This document shows positions 1 to 11,082 of a stretch of DNA of 64,000 nucleotides, piece after piece; the stretch's first letter is position 1, and every line of letters begins with the position of its first letter. The notes beneath the pieces are model-generated. The model did not search any database. It was not told the origin of the DNA and worked only from the letters and a program-made list of their open reading frames with translations. This DNA comes from Saccharum officinarum (Eukaryota; Streptophyta; Magnoliopsida; Poales; Poaceae), in contig CM036221.1 in NCBI GenBank assembly GCA_020631735.1, positions 16,101,381 through 16,165,380 of the forward strand. Direction: 5' to 3'. The position numbers were made by a program, and so were the translations under genes.

Positions 1-532
1 AAATCATTCTTCTCAAGGTGGCAAACTTCTTGGGTAAGCACATCAAGAACTTGTGTGAGAAGTCCTTGTCCTCAACCTTCTCCCCAAGCCCCTTGAGATC
101 ATTGATAATGACTTGGATCCTATAGAACATCTCCAGGATGGATTCATCATCCTTCATCTTGAATGTGGAGAACTTGTCCTTGAGCATATATAGTTTGACA
201 CTTTTTACTGTTGAAGTGCCTTCATATGTTTCTTCAAGCCTTATCCAAAGCTCATTTGCCTTTTCAAGATCTTTGATTTGCTCAAATACTTTGTCATCAA
301 TGGCACGGTAGATTGTGTCAAGTGCCGCTGTATTGCATTATTTATTGATGCGGTCATTGGGAGTGAGGTTTTCCTCATTAAGAATGATGTATCCTTCTTT
401 GGTCACATCCCAAACCTTCTCATGTATATTGCCTAGATATTGATTCATCTTCCTTTTCCAATGATCAAAGGAAGAGACACCATCAAAGAATGGAGGCTTG
501 CCATTTACATGATTGAACATAACTTGAGCCAT
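1..532 (-). pseudogene. copia-1 gag fragment (Sirevirus-type Ty1/copia), cut by the window edge
   Basis: Read on the minus strand, the frame starts at a methionine at 530-532 just inside the PBS and runs to base 1. The N-terminal part has the copia gag pattern (a WKRKM-type motif, then LGNIHEKVW). After it come the residues of the UBN2/gag-polypeptide family (DDKVFEQIKD, then WIRLEETYEGT and KFSTFKM). An in-frame TAA at 338-340 interrupts it, but the same frame then stays open for over 100 codons, so this is one gag with a nonsense change. The product would be the capsid/nucleocapsid precursor of the element whose LTR begins at 587. The zinc knuckle, protease and pol would lie left of the window. 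It resembles, but is clearly not identical to, the gag of copia-2. Confidence 0.85.
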
Positions 533-571
533 CTTACACCGAGGTTGTTATGCCTTACAAATGGTGACCAC

Positions 572-586
572 GGCTCCGATACCACT
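572..586 (-). other. Primer binding site of copia-1 (initiator tRNA-Met type)
   Basis: On the minus strand this reads AGTGGTATCGGAGCC, matching the usual plant copia PBS that pairs with the 3' end of initiator methionine tRNA. It directly abuts the LTR end at 587, which fixes the element as minus strand with gag to the left. Confidence 0.85.
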
Positions 587-1483
587 TGAAAGGTCTTGAT
601 GGCTAGAGGGGGGGTGAATAGCCTATTAAAATTTTCTACAAAGATAAGCTAAACAAGTTTATCAATAAAACAAATAGTGAGATGCGAGTTTTGCTTAGCC
701 CACAGGGTGTTTGCAAGCCACCTAACCAATTCACAACTCTAGTGTATTTGCACTCAAACGCACAAGTCAAACCGAGAAGGAAACTACAACTAGCAAGCTA
801 CACAAAGAAGCTACTCTAGCAAAGCTAACTAGCTAGCAAAGATAACTAAGAAAGTAATGCGGAGTTGAGTTAGGAGGGTATCACCGAGGGGCGAAGTATT
901 GAGCCAACCAATCAATATGATCAAGAGATGAATACCACAATATACAACCACCGGGATCGATCAAACACAATAAGAATGATGACACGAAGATTTATCTTGA
1001 GGTTCATGTGCTTGCCGGCACGCTAGTCCCCGTTGTGTCCCTCTTCACCACGTGGTTCGGTGGCTAATCGGTCACACACCGAGCCTCTCAAAAGGCACCA
1101 CAAGAACCTACCAAATGGCAAAAGGTTGCAATGACACGAAGCAATTTACTAATGTTGCCTTTGGCGCTTCGTCGAGGTAGGCACAAACCCCTCACAATCA
1201 TCGGAGGTGGCCAAGAACAATCACCAACTCTTGCCAACGCCTCCAAGCTGCTCCAAGCCGTCTAGGTGGCGGCAACCACCAAGAGAAACAAGAATCCCAC
1301 AGCAAATCAACCACCAAGTGCCAACTAGATGCAATCTCACAATGCAAATGCACTTGGATCACTCAATCTCACTTCGAATATGCAAAGAAGCAAGAGAGAT
1401 GAGTGGGAGGGGAGTTGCTTAGCTCAAAGTGCTCACAAGTATGTCAAAAGTTCGAGAGCTAGAGCCTTGAGCCGGCCAACGAG

Positions 1484-1491
1484 TATTTATA
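1484..1491 (-). promoter_or_regulatory. TATA box of the copia-1 5' LTR
   Basis: TATAAATA on the minus strand, downstream of the GC-rich array. The equivalent site in the other LTR copy is 30020-30027. Confidence 0.6.
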
Positions 1492-1539
1492 GACGTACCC
1501 CTTCGAATAGAGCCGTTAGAAACTTAAACAGCCGAAATC

Positions 1540-1975
1540 GCGGTGACCGGACGCGCTGGTCCAACTGACCGGACGCGCCGGTCACCCAACGGCTAACTCG
1601 TGAAGTACTAACCGGACGCGCTGGTCCAAACGACCGGACGCGCCGGTCGCCCAACGGCTAACTGTGAAGCAACGACCGGACGCGCTCATTGCGCAGACCG
1701 GACACGCTGGTCCCGAGAATGACCGGACGCGCTGGTCGCCTGAGCAGTGCTCAACGAAACAGTGACCGGACGCGCTGAAGAAAATGACCGGACGCGACAG
1801 TGCCAGCGTCCGGTTAGAGTCCAGTAAGCTCCCTGAACGACTGGACGCGTCCGATCGTCAGTGATCGGACGCGCTGCGCGTCCGATCAACAACCTGAAAT
1901 ACGCGCAGACACTGAACACTGACCGGACGCGTCCGGTCATGCAAAGACCGCATCCGATTCAGCGTCCGGTCACCT
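1540..1975 (-). repeat. Array of CCGGACGCG palindromic motifs in U3 of copia-1
   Basis: About a dozen degenerate copies of an 18-bp unit such as GACCGGACGCGCTGGTC are spaced at 15-50 bp. Some are full palindromes (GACCGGACGCGTCCGGTC at 1921). The array sits immediately upstream of the TATA box. Palindrome arrays with a CCGGAC...GTCCGG core are a known feature of Sirevirus LTRs, which supports the lineage call. A regulatory role is inferred from position only. Confidence 0.8.
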
Positions 1976-2552
1976 CTGTGACCTCCGTTCGCCTCCGTTT
2001 CTTTTTTGGACTTCCGGCGTAGTGGAAAATAGTCGTTTCAACTTCTCGAAAACGCCTGAATCCCGCCTCGCAAGCTCGGCGGGAGGGAGAGAGGATCCCA
2101 AACCCTCTCTACCGCTCAAACTCCACCGCCTTCGCAAACATGCTAACACCACCAAGTGATCTTCGTCATGTGTGAGTGTGTTAGCATTTTCACAATCATT
2201 TTTAGAGGCGATATTAGTTTTATCCAAATGCATATGATAATGAAATGCACATCTAGAGGCACTTAGGAGTTCAATAGCCGTGTCATTCCCCTCTTTATAG
2301 TACGGCTATCTATCCTATAATGTAGCCACACCCACTAGGTGTCTTGGTTACTAAAATACAACCCTTAAGCATATACCTTTACCTTAATCACGTAGGGTTG
2401 CGTCCAAATCCAAGTGTGGCCATCATGATCACCATGTCCATCTTGCCACCAACCTTGGAATGTACTAATCCTCATATGCTACATACAACTTAGGCATAGG
2501 ATTAGTACTTAGGCATTGTCACTAATTACCAACACCAAACATAGGACTTTCA

Positions 2553-2557
2553 GCTAG
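2553..2557. repeat. Target-site duplication of copia-1, right side (GCTAG)
   Basis: GCTAG directly flanks the LTR terminus. The same five bases flank the opposite LTR at 29118-29122. The gypsy codons either side of the pair fit together as one continuous RNase H frame. Confidence 0.75.
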
Positions 2558-4117
2558 CCGATTAGCTTCTTCATTATGCAATCGAGGAATATGTTCAAGA
2601 TGAAAATCTTTAAACTCTTTCAACAATTGCAAACATCTCTCATGATATGAGATCAAAACTTCACTTCAGCATTCATAAATCCTAGCCAATTGATTTATAA
2701 CCAGCATAGAGTCACCGAAGATCTCGATAGCATCGACACGTATCTCTCTAAGTAATTTCAACCCTTTTATCAAAGCTTGATACTTAGCCTGATTGTTTGT
2801 CGATGTAGCAACAATCGGTAATGAAAACTCATACTTTCTTGAGGTGAAATCAACACAATGTCGATACCTGCTCCTTCACCACACGTAGACCCATCGAAGA
2901 AAAGTGTCCAAGGAGCAACTTCTAGAGAGTCCACTGTACTGCAATGCTGAGTGACAAAACCAGCCAAAACCTGTCCTTTAACTGCCTTAGCCGATTCGTA
3001 ACGTAGGTCAAATTCTGACAATGCTAAAATCCACTTGCCGATTCTACCACTCAATATTGGCATCAACAGCATGTATTTGACCACATCATCCTTGCATATG
3101 ACAGTGCATTCGGCCGATAGCAAATAATGCCTCAATTTAATACAAGAAAAGTATAAACATAGACATAGTTTTTCGATGGCCGAATACCTTGTCTCAGCAT
3201 CCACCAATCTTCTGCTCAAATAACAAATAACATGTTCTTTCCCTTCAAATTCTTGAATAAGAGCTGAACCGATAACAGTATCATCAGTTGACAAATACAA
3301 CCTGAAGGGTTTCCCATGTTGGGGTGGAACTAGCACTGGAGGGTTTATCAAGTACTTCTTAATTTCATCTAGGGTCAACTGCTGCTCAGCTCCCCATACA
3401 AATTCTTGATCGGCCTTCAATTTAAGCAACGGGCTGAAAGCCTTGATCTTGCCTGATAGATTAGATATGAACCTTCTAATGAAATTAATCTTGCCGATCA
3501 AAGATTGCAATTCAGTTTTATCAGCAGGAGCAACTACCTTGTTAATTGCATCAATAGACTTCCTACTGATTTCAATACCCCTCTGATGCACCATAAAACC
3601 CAAGAATTGACCTGCCGATACACCAAACGCACATTTATTAGGATTCATCTTTAATCCATGCTTCCTCATGCACTCTGATATCTTTCATAGATCGGCTAGA
3701 TGTTTTGTGATATCCCCAGACTTAACCACTACATCATCAATGTAGATTTCCACTAATGTGCCGATGTACTCATGAAAAATAAAATTCATAGCTCTCTGAT
3801 AAGTAGCACCGTTATTTTTCAAACCGAAGGTCATGACTATCCACTCAAACAACCCCACATGACCTGGACATCTGAAAGCAGTCTTGAGAATATCTTCTTT
3901 AGCCATGAATATTTGATTGTAACCTGCATTACCATCCATGAAGCTGATAATCTGATGTCCGGCTGTAGCATCAATCAACAAATCAGCAATAGGCATTGGA
4001 TAGCCATCCATCGGTGTGGCTTTGTTGTGGTTTCTGAAATCAATACAAACACAAAGTTTCTCGTTTTTCTTATAAACAGGAACCACATTAGAAATCCACT
4101 CCGCATATCGACACTGC
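2553..4117 (-). pseudogene. Tat-lineage Ty3/gypsy pol fragment: RT, RNase H and start of second RNase H (copy A)
   Basis: Read from 4117 down, the order is reverse transcriptase, the RNase H that belongs with RT, and an archaeal-type second RNase H. RT begins mid-domain (SNVVPVYKK, then CIDFRNHNKATP), with the YIDD catalytic box at 3733-3744. The first RNase H region reads through FRLYLSTDD and VICYLSRRL to about 3000. The second starts at FFDGSTCGEGAG near 2870. Dual RNase H is a recognised trait of the plant Tat lineage. Breaks: TGA at 3682-3684, a frameshift near 2800-2820, 5' truncation at 4118 by the copia-2 LTR, and interruption at 2553 by copia-1. The same stop and a frameshift in the same stretch occur in copy B (33622-35053), so the decay predates the duplication. 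Confidence 0.9.
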
Positions 4118-4768
4118 TGAAAGCCCAAGTTTAGTTTTGGTAATTAATGACACCAAGTTGCTAATGTCATGTGTTAAGTGTTTTGAGTTAAGCATAAGCA
4201 ACACATGTGATGAAGGTGTATGTGGCAAGGAGTGGTGGCCACAAGATCACAAAGAGATGGTGCATGGACATGAAATGATGATCATGGTGGAGATGCACCT
4301 AATATGATGGACATGATGTTTAAGTGAAAGAGAAGGAACTAAGAGCACAAGGCAAAGGTATAACCATAGGGTTTTCCTTTTGCCGGTCTAAGATGAGTAG
4401 AGAAGTGATTGACCGGGTTTAGGATACATAGCCGACTATCAAGTGGGGCAATCACGGTTAGCTCAGGAATCAAGTGCCACTAGATCAATGTCTTGAGCAT
4501 ATGCATTAGGATCTAGTAAAGAGCTAACATAATGCCTTGAAAATGATTGTGAAATGCTAACACACATGCACATGGTGGTGTACACTTGGTGGTGTTAGCA
4601 CAGTTTACGAAAGCGGTGGAGTTTTAGCGGTAGAGAGGGGTTTGGGTTCCTCTCTCCCTCCCGCCGAGCTTGCGAGGCGGGATTCGGCGCTTTTTGGGGA
4701 AGTAGAATGCCTATTTTCTAGTGCGCCGGAAGTCAGAAAAGAAATGGAGGCGAACGGAGGTCACAGAG

Positions 4769-5155
4769 GTGACCGGACGCTGGACCGAACGCGGTCTCTA
4801 TATGACCGGACATGTCCGGTCAGCGTTCAGCGTCTGCGTGTGTTTCAGTTTGATGATCGAACGCGCAGCGTGTCCGGTCACTGTCGACTGGACGCGTCTG
4901 GTCATTTAGGGAGCTTACTGGACTCCAATCGGACGCTAGCACTGTTGCGTCCAGTCAGTTCTACAGCGCGTCCGGTCGTTGTTTCGTTGTGCGCTACTCA
5001 GGCTTGACCAGCGCGTCCAGTCAGTTGCGGGACCAGCGCGTTCGGTCGCACCCAGCGCGTCCGGTCTGCGCGACCAGCGCGTCCGGTCGGTGCTTCGCAA
5101 CTTAGCCGTTGCACGTCCGGTCAGTTTGACCAGCGCGTCCGGTCAGCGCGACTTC
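4769..5155 (+). repeat. CCGGACGCG/GCGTCCGGTC motif array in U3 of copia-2, copy A
   Basis: About 15 degenerate copies of GACCAGCGCGTCCGGTC and its inverse fill the 400 bp before the TATA box. Orientation is mixed, and the first units pair as inverted repeats around 4800-4830. Position and motif match the copia-1 array. Confidence 0.8.
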
Positions 5156-5196
5156 GGTTGTTTAAGTTTCTAACGGCTAGCTGCATACCCCTTCGC

Positions 5197-5204
5197 TATA
5201 AATA
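5197..5204 (+). promoter_or_regulatory. TATA box of copia-2 LTR, copy A
   Basis: TATAAATA lies about 40 bp after the motif array. Transcription would start shortly after. Copy B has the same box at 36133-36140. Confidence 0.65.
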
Positions 5205-6003
5205 GAAGTTGTTTGGGGTTTGAGGTTAACTCTTGCACATTTTGACACCTAGAGACATCCTTTGAGCTAGAGAACAACCCCTCCACTAATCTCTTTGCAT
5301 AGTTGCACATCTTGAGTGAGATTGAGTGAGATTCAAGTGCATTGCTTGAGAGTTGCATTCTAGAGGCACTTGATCTTTGAGTTGCTACGGATTTCTTGTT
5401 ACTCTTCTGTGTTTCCCAACATGGTAGACGGTTTGGAGCAGCGGAGGTGATTGAGCTCGCAATTGGAGATTGTTGGAGCCCTTACCAAGTGTTATAAGGG
5501 GTTCTTGATCCTACCCTGCGGGAGTTCGTGAATTGGATACTCTAGTGGAGCTTGTGGCTTGGAGGATCCCCATCTTGTGTGCGGTTGTGCGGCGCCCGCT
5601 GAGGGCTCGACTCTTGATAGTCGATTAGCTCGTGAACCGATAAGTGGGTGTATCGCCACAACGGGGAGTAGCTTACTGGGAAGCAAGTGAACCTCGGGAT
5701 AAATTCTTGTGTCATTCTCTTCCTGAGGATTTCTCTTGTGTGATTGATTGATTGGTACTTCACATCTCTACATGGCGGTATAATCACTCAAAGCTCTTCT
5801 CTTGTATTACTTCTTGTTTATAGCTTGTAGTTGTTGTTGTGTTTAGTGGGTAGCCTTGTACTAGAATTGTGTAGGTAGCTTGCTTATTTAGTTAGAGCTA
5901 GTGCTTTTGCTTCACCACCTTTCATACTAACTTGTGGTTAAGTATTTCTTGTAGAAGTTTTAATTAGGCTATTCACCCCCCTCTAGCCTATTTGGACCTT
6001 ACA

Positions 6004-6018
6004 AGTGGTATCGGAGCC
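6004..6018 (+). other. PBS of copia-2, copy A
   Basis: AGTGGTATCGGAGCC directly follows the LTR end and is complementary to initiator tRNA-Met. It defines the plus-strand orientation. Confidence 0.85.
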
Positions 6019-6063
6019 GAGACACCGTTTATTTGAGGCTTAACAACCTACGGTGAAAAAAAA

Positions 6064-8138
6064 ATGGCTCAATTAAGCTTGCACATCAACAACACCAAGA
6101 AGGCACCTCACTTTGATGGCACAAATTATGCATATTGGAAGGTTAAGATGACCGCACACCTAAAGTCAATCAATAGAGAAGTGTGAAAGGTCACCGAAAC
6201 AAAATTTGAGGTTGCTAATCCGGAAGCACCTACACCGGTGGAAGAGAAGAAGCTCCAATGCAATGACATTGCCATTAGTGCTCTTCATGAGGCATTAGAT
6301 GACAAGACATTTGAGCAAGTAAAGAACATAGAAGTTGCACATGATGCTTGGGTCAAGCTAGAAGAAACTTTTGAGGGCACCGAAGGCACAAAGACCGCTA
6401 AAGCATATATCTTGCAAGAAAAGTTTTCTAGCTTCAAGATACAAGAAGATGAGAGTGTACCAGAAATGTTTCATCGGTTGCAAGTCATTGGCAATGAGCT
6501 CAAGGCACTTGGTGAGGAGGTCAAGGACAACCAATTTTCTATGAAGTTCTTGAGAAGGTTTCCCAAGAGGTTTGATATATTGATCACCGTGCTAGTGAGG
6601 ACTATATTGAAGGATTCAACTCCTCAACAAGTATTTCAAGAAGTGATGACCGATGATTCATATAGAGAAGATGATGAGATGGAAGAGTTGGTCAAGAAGA
6701 AGAAGGAAAATGAGAAGAAAGATGATGAAAAGAAGAAGAGTGTGGCATTCAAAGCCACCACATCCAAGGGCAAGTCCAAGATTGAATCATAAAGTGAAGT
6801 AGACTCAAGCTCTTGTGATAATGATGACATTGATGAGAAGATGGCTCTTTTTGTCAAGCAATTTGGCAAATTCATGAAGAAGAAGGGCTATCGTGCAAGG
6901 AGGAGGAAGAACTCATCCAAGAAGAATGAACATACCTTGAGATATTTTAGATGCCATAGCAAGGACCATCTCATTGCAAAGTGTCCTTATGATAGTGATG
7001 ATGAAGATGCTATCAAGAAGGAGAGAAAGAAGCAAAAGAAGAAGCTAGAGAAGAAGGAGAGCTCTTGTAAGAAGAAGAATGATTCTCATGTTGCTACATG
7101 GGATAGTGATGATTCCTCAAGTGATGATGAGGATGACAACAAGAGCAAGAAGAAGAGACATGCTAGCATTGCCATCCAAGAGAAGGTCTCCCTCTTCGAC
7201 ACTCCATCGTGCTTCATGGCTAAGGCCGCTAAGGTATCATCCGACGATGAGAGTGATCATGATAATGCTAGTGATAGTGATAGTGATGAAGAAGAATTCA
7301 CTAAAGATGAACTAATCACTATGCTAGAAAATTTCACTCAATATTTTAAGGAATCTAGAAAGAAGTGCAAGGGCTTGCTTAAGGAAAATAAAAACCTTAT
7401 GCAAGAACTTGATGAGCTTAGGGCATCTTATGAGAGTCTAAAGGTAGACCATAAGAAGATTCAAAAGTCTCACACTAAGCTTGAAGAAGCTCATTCCTAT
7501 CTAGTTGAAAAATGTGAAAACATGCCAACTAATGTTGAGAAACCTAAAACTTGTAACATAGGCATATCATGTGATATAATTGATGAATCTTTTCTTAAGC
7601 CTATTGTTGTTGCTCCCACTAAACCTTCATATAGAGCATCTACATCATCCTCATCTAGTAGTGATGGTTTCACTTGTGACTCCACACTTATAATTGAGAA
7701 TGAAAATCTCAAGAAGGAGGTAAAAGAGCTCAATCACACATTAGCTAAGGCTTATGGTGGTGAGGACCGCTTGCTTATGTGCTTGGGTAGCCAAAGAGCT
7801 TCTCTCTACAAAGAGGGATTGGGCTATAACCCAAGAAAGGCAAGGCCGCTTTTGCTCCTCACAAGACTCGTTTTGTGAAGAACAATGGTAGCTATTGCAA
7901 AAGTTGCAAGCAAGTTGGTCACATAGAGCAACAATGCATGAACAAGAAATCCAATGCTAATGTATCCTCGATTAAGTTTGATTCTTTCTATATGCTTACC
8001 AAGGGTACAAATGGTGTTCATGCTAAGTTCATTGGTACACCATGGATGGGCTCAAAGAAGAAAGCTATTTGGGTACCAAAGAGCTTGGTCACTAACCTTG
8101 GAGGACCCAAACAAGTTTGGGTACCTAAAAAGAATTGA
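6064..8138 (+). pseudogene. copia-2 gag, copy A
   Basis: The frame starts at an ATG 45 bp after the PBS (MAQLSLHINN). It has a copia gag domain up to about residue 200, a Lys/Glu-rich stretch, then two zinc-knuckle positions flanking a long acidic, Ser/Asp-rich and coiled-coil section (about 7080-7520). The second knuckle (YCKSCKQVGHIEQQC) is canonical. In the first, the leading Cys is Tyr (YFRCHSKDHLIAKC). Breaks: TGA 6184-6186 (Trp in copy B), TAA 6790-6792 (shared by copies A-C), and a one-base loss in a C run near 7826 that shifts frame to the end at 8138. The product would be the structural precursor that packages element RNA. Confidence 0.9.
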
Positions 8139-8151
8139 TCTTGTCTTGTAG

Positions 8152-11082
8152 GTCAATTACAAAGCCAGAGGAAGGCATTGGGTGCTTGATAGTGGGTGCA
8201 CTCAACATATGACCGGGGATTCTTGTATGTTCAAATTAATTGATACAAGTCAAAATAGTGTTTTTGATGCTATCACTTTCGGCAACAACAAGAAAGGCAA
8301 GGTCAAGGGGCTTGGTAAAATTGCTATCTCAAATGACATGAGCATATATAATGTGTTGCTAGTTGAGAGCTTGGATTTCAATCTTTTATCAGTGGCACAA
8401 CTTTGTGATCTTGGCTTCAAGTGCATATTTGGTAGTGATGATGTTGAAGTCATAAGTTTTGATGGATCAAATTTGATATTCAAAGGATTTAGACATGGTA
8501 GCTTATACTTGGTTGACTTCAATGATAGTGAGACACAATTGACATCATGCTTGCTTAGTAAATCTAGTATGGGATGGTTGTGGTATAGAAGGCTTGGTCA
8601 TGTTGGAATGAAACAATTGAACAAACTTTTGAAGCATGACTTAGTTAGAGGCTTGAAGGATGTCACCTTTGAGAAGGATAAACCATGTAGTGCTTGTCAA
8701 GCCGGCAAACAAGTTAGAAATGCACATCCTAGTAAGAGTGAAATGAGCACATCAAAGGCATTTGAGCTATTGCACATGGACTTATTTGGGCCAACAACAT
8801 ACACTAGCATTGGTGGCAACAAGTATGGTTTTGTGATTGTTGATGACTACACTAGATACACTTGGGTGTTCTCTCTCTATGACAAGAGTGATGTTTATGA
8901 TCTATTCAAGTCTTTTGTCAAGAGGGTGCAAAATGAGTTTGAGACTACTATCAAGAAGATTAGAAGTGACAATGGTAGTGAGTTCAAGAACACAAGAATT
9001 GAGGATTTGTGTGATGATCTTGGTATTGGACATCAATTCTCACCAACATACACTCCTCAATCCAATGGTGTAGTTGAAAGGAAAAATATAACCTTGATTG
9101 ACATGACTAGATCAATGCTTAGTGAATACAATGTGAGTCATTCATTTTGGAGTGAAGCCATCAACACGGCTTGCTATTGTACCAACCGTCTCTATTGCCA
9201 TGGGAAGCTTGGGAAAACACCATATGAGCTATTGAATGGAAGAAAGCCCAACATTGCATACTTTAGAGTGTTTGGTTGCAAATGCTATATTCTCAAGAAA
9301 GGTACTAGATTGAGCAAGTTTGAAAAGAAATGTGATGACGGATTCTTACTTGGTTATTCTACCACAAGCAAAGCATATATAGTTTGGAATCTCACTAATG
9401 GCACCTTGGAAGAAGTTTATGATGTTGAGTTTGATGAAACCCAAGGATCTTAAAATGAAGCTCAAAACCTTGATGATGTGAGAGGAGATCAATTGTCAAA
9501 TGCAATGAAGAACATGGACATTGGTGATATAAGGCCGATGCAAGTTGATGATGATTGTGACATACATATGATTAATCAAGATGTGCAAATTGATACATTT
9601 CAAGCAAGCTCAAGTGGTACTCATGATGAAGCTCAAGTTCAAGGTCAAATAAGTGGAAGCAATCAACTCCCAATACTCCAACCTACTAGTATTGCAAGAG
9701 ATCATCCATTGGACCAAATCATTGGTGGAATTCAAAGTGGTGTTCAAACTAGATCAAGGCTAGCATCCTTTTGTGAGCATTACTCATTTGTGTCACTTGA
9801 AGAACCTAAGAAATTAGAAGATGCTTTGAAGGATTCCGATTGGGTAAATGCCATGCATGAAGAACTAAACAACTTTGCTAGAAATCAAGTTTGGAAACTT
9901 GTTGAGAGGCCAAAGAACTACAATGTGATTGGTACTAAGTGGGTCTTTAGAAACAAGCAAGATCAAGATGGCATGGTTGTGAGGAACAAAGCAAGATTAG
10001 TAGCACAAGGATACACTCAAGTTGAGGGTCTTGACTTTGGAGAGACATATGCACCGGTTACAAAATTGGAGGCAATTAGAATCTTATTAGCATATGCTTG
10101 TGCACACAACATCAAGCTCTATCAAATGGATGTCAAGAGTGCATTTCTCAATGGCTACATCAATGAAGAAGTCTATGTTGAGCAACCTCCCAGTTTTGAA
10201 GATGACAATAAGCCAATCATGTGTTCAAGCTAAAGAAGGCATTGTATGGTTTGAAGCAAGCACCTAGAGCATGGTATGAGAGATTGAGGGACTTTCTTCT
10301 CTCTAAAGGGTTCAAGATGGGAAAGGTTGACACCACTCTCTTCACCAAGAAGCTTGGAAATGACTTGTTTGTGTTGCAAATCTATGTGGATGACATTATC
10401 TTTGGATCAACTAACCAAGACTTTTGTGAAGAGTTTGGAAATATGATGGCTAATGAGTTTGAGATGTCTATGATTGGAGAGCTTAGTTACTTCCTTGGAC
10501 TTCAAATCAAGCAAATGAAGAATGGCACTTTTGTAAGTCAAGGCAAGTACATCAAGGACATGATCAAGAAGTTTGGATTGCAAGATGCTAAGCAAATGAG
10601 TACACCAATGGGCACTAATGATCAATTGGGTATTGATGATAGTGGAAACATGGTAGATCAAAAGCAATACCGGTCTATGATTGGAAGTTTGCTCTATGTC
10701 ACCGCTTCTAGGCGGATGCGATGTTTAGTGTGTGCAAGTGTGCAAGATATCAAGCTTCACCTAGAGAAAGTCACTTGAAAGCAACCAAGAGAATATTGAG
10801 ATATCTTAAGAGCACTCATGATGTTGGATTATGGTATCCCAAGGGGTCTAATTTTGAGTTGATTGGATATTCAGACTCCGACTATGGTGGATGCAAGATT
10901 GATAGAATGAGCACATGTGGCACTTGTCAATTGCTTGGAAGGTCTCTTGTTTTATGGTCATCAAAGAAACAAAATAGTGTTGCACTATCTACCGCCGAGG
11001 CCGAATACATTAGTGCCGGTAGTTATTGTGCACAATTGCTTTGGATGAAAGCCACTTGAATGATTTTGGAATCAAGTTCAAG
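8152..11082 (+). pseudogene. copia-2 pol: protease, integrase, RT, truncated RNase H (copy A)
   Basis: Domain order is that of Ty1/copia. Aspartic protease has DSGC at about 8188. Integrase has an HHCC zinc finger (LGHVGM...CSACQ, about 8590-8700), then the core Asp in HMDLFGP, Asp in RSDNGSEF and Glu in VVERKN. Reverse transcriptase runs from about 9780 with YVDD at 10383-10394. RNase H has YSDSDYGG and LSTAEAEYI. Breaks: TAA 9451-9453 (shared by all copies) and single-base losses near 10213, 10712 and 11054. The frame stops dead at 11082, inside RNase H, where sequence of another LTR begins. Copy A reads Cys where copies B and C have a stop (8419-8421), so it is the less decayed copy there. 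It cannot give an active polyprotein. Confidence 0.92.

Larger units (their letters stand above)
587..2552 (-). mobile_element. 5' LTR of copia-1 (Sirevirus-type), contig 1 copy
   Basis: The LTR begins TGAAAGTCC and ends GACCTTTCA on the minus strand (TG...CA), about 1.97 kb, long as expected for Sireviruses. The left boundary is set by the PBS and the right one by a step into gypsy coding sequence at 2553. A TATA box (TATAAATA) lies at 1484-1491 on the minus strand. Upstream of it in U3 is a dense array of CCGGACGCG motifs. The partner LTR is at 29123-31081. The two differ by scattered substitutions, by array copy number, and by about 25 bp missing near 30610. The LTR drives transcription of the retroelement. 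Confidence 0.85.
4118..6003 (+). mobile_element. 5' LTR of copia-2 (Sirevirus-type), copy A
   Basis: The LTR runs from TGAAAGCCCAAG to GGACCTTACA (TG...CA, about 1.89 kb) and is followed at once by a PBS. The left flank is the interrupted RT frame of the Tat element, so copia-2 inserted into Tat on the opposite strand. U3 carries a CCGGACGCG array at 4769-5155, with a TATA box at 5197-5204. It is related to, but distinct from, the copia-1 LTR. No matching 3' LTR exists in the window because the element is truncated in RNase H. Confidence 0.85.

Noticed and set aside
1540..1975. Regularly spaced GC-rich repeats considered as a CRISPR-like array
   Set aside because: Units are degenerate and palindromic, with variable spacing, and lie in the U3 of a plant LTR.
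3772..4134. Plus-strand ORF of 120 codons opposite Tat RT (also 34708-35079)
   Set aside because: It is a reverse-strand shadow of the RT frame, with no family resemblance.
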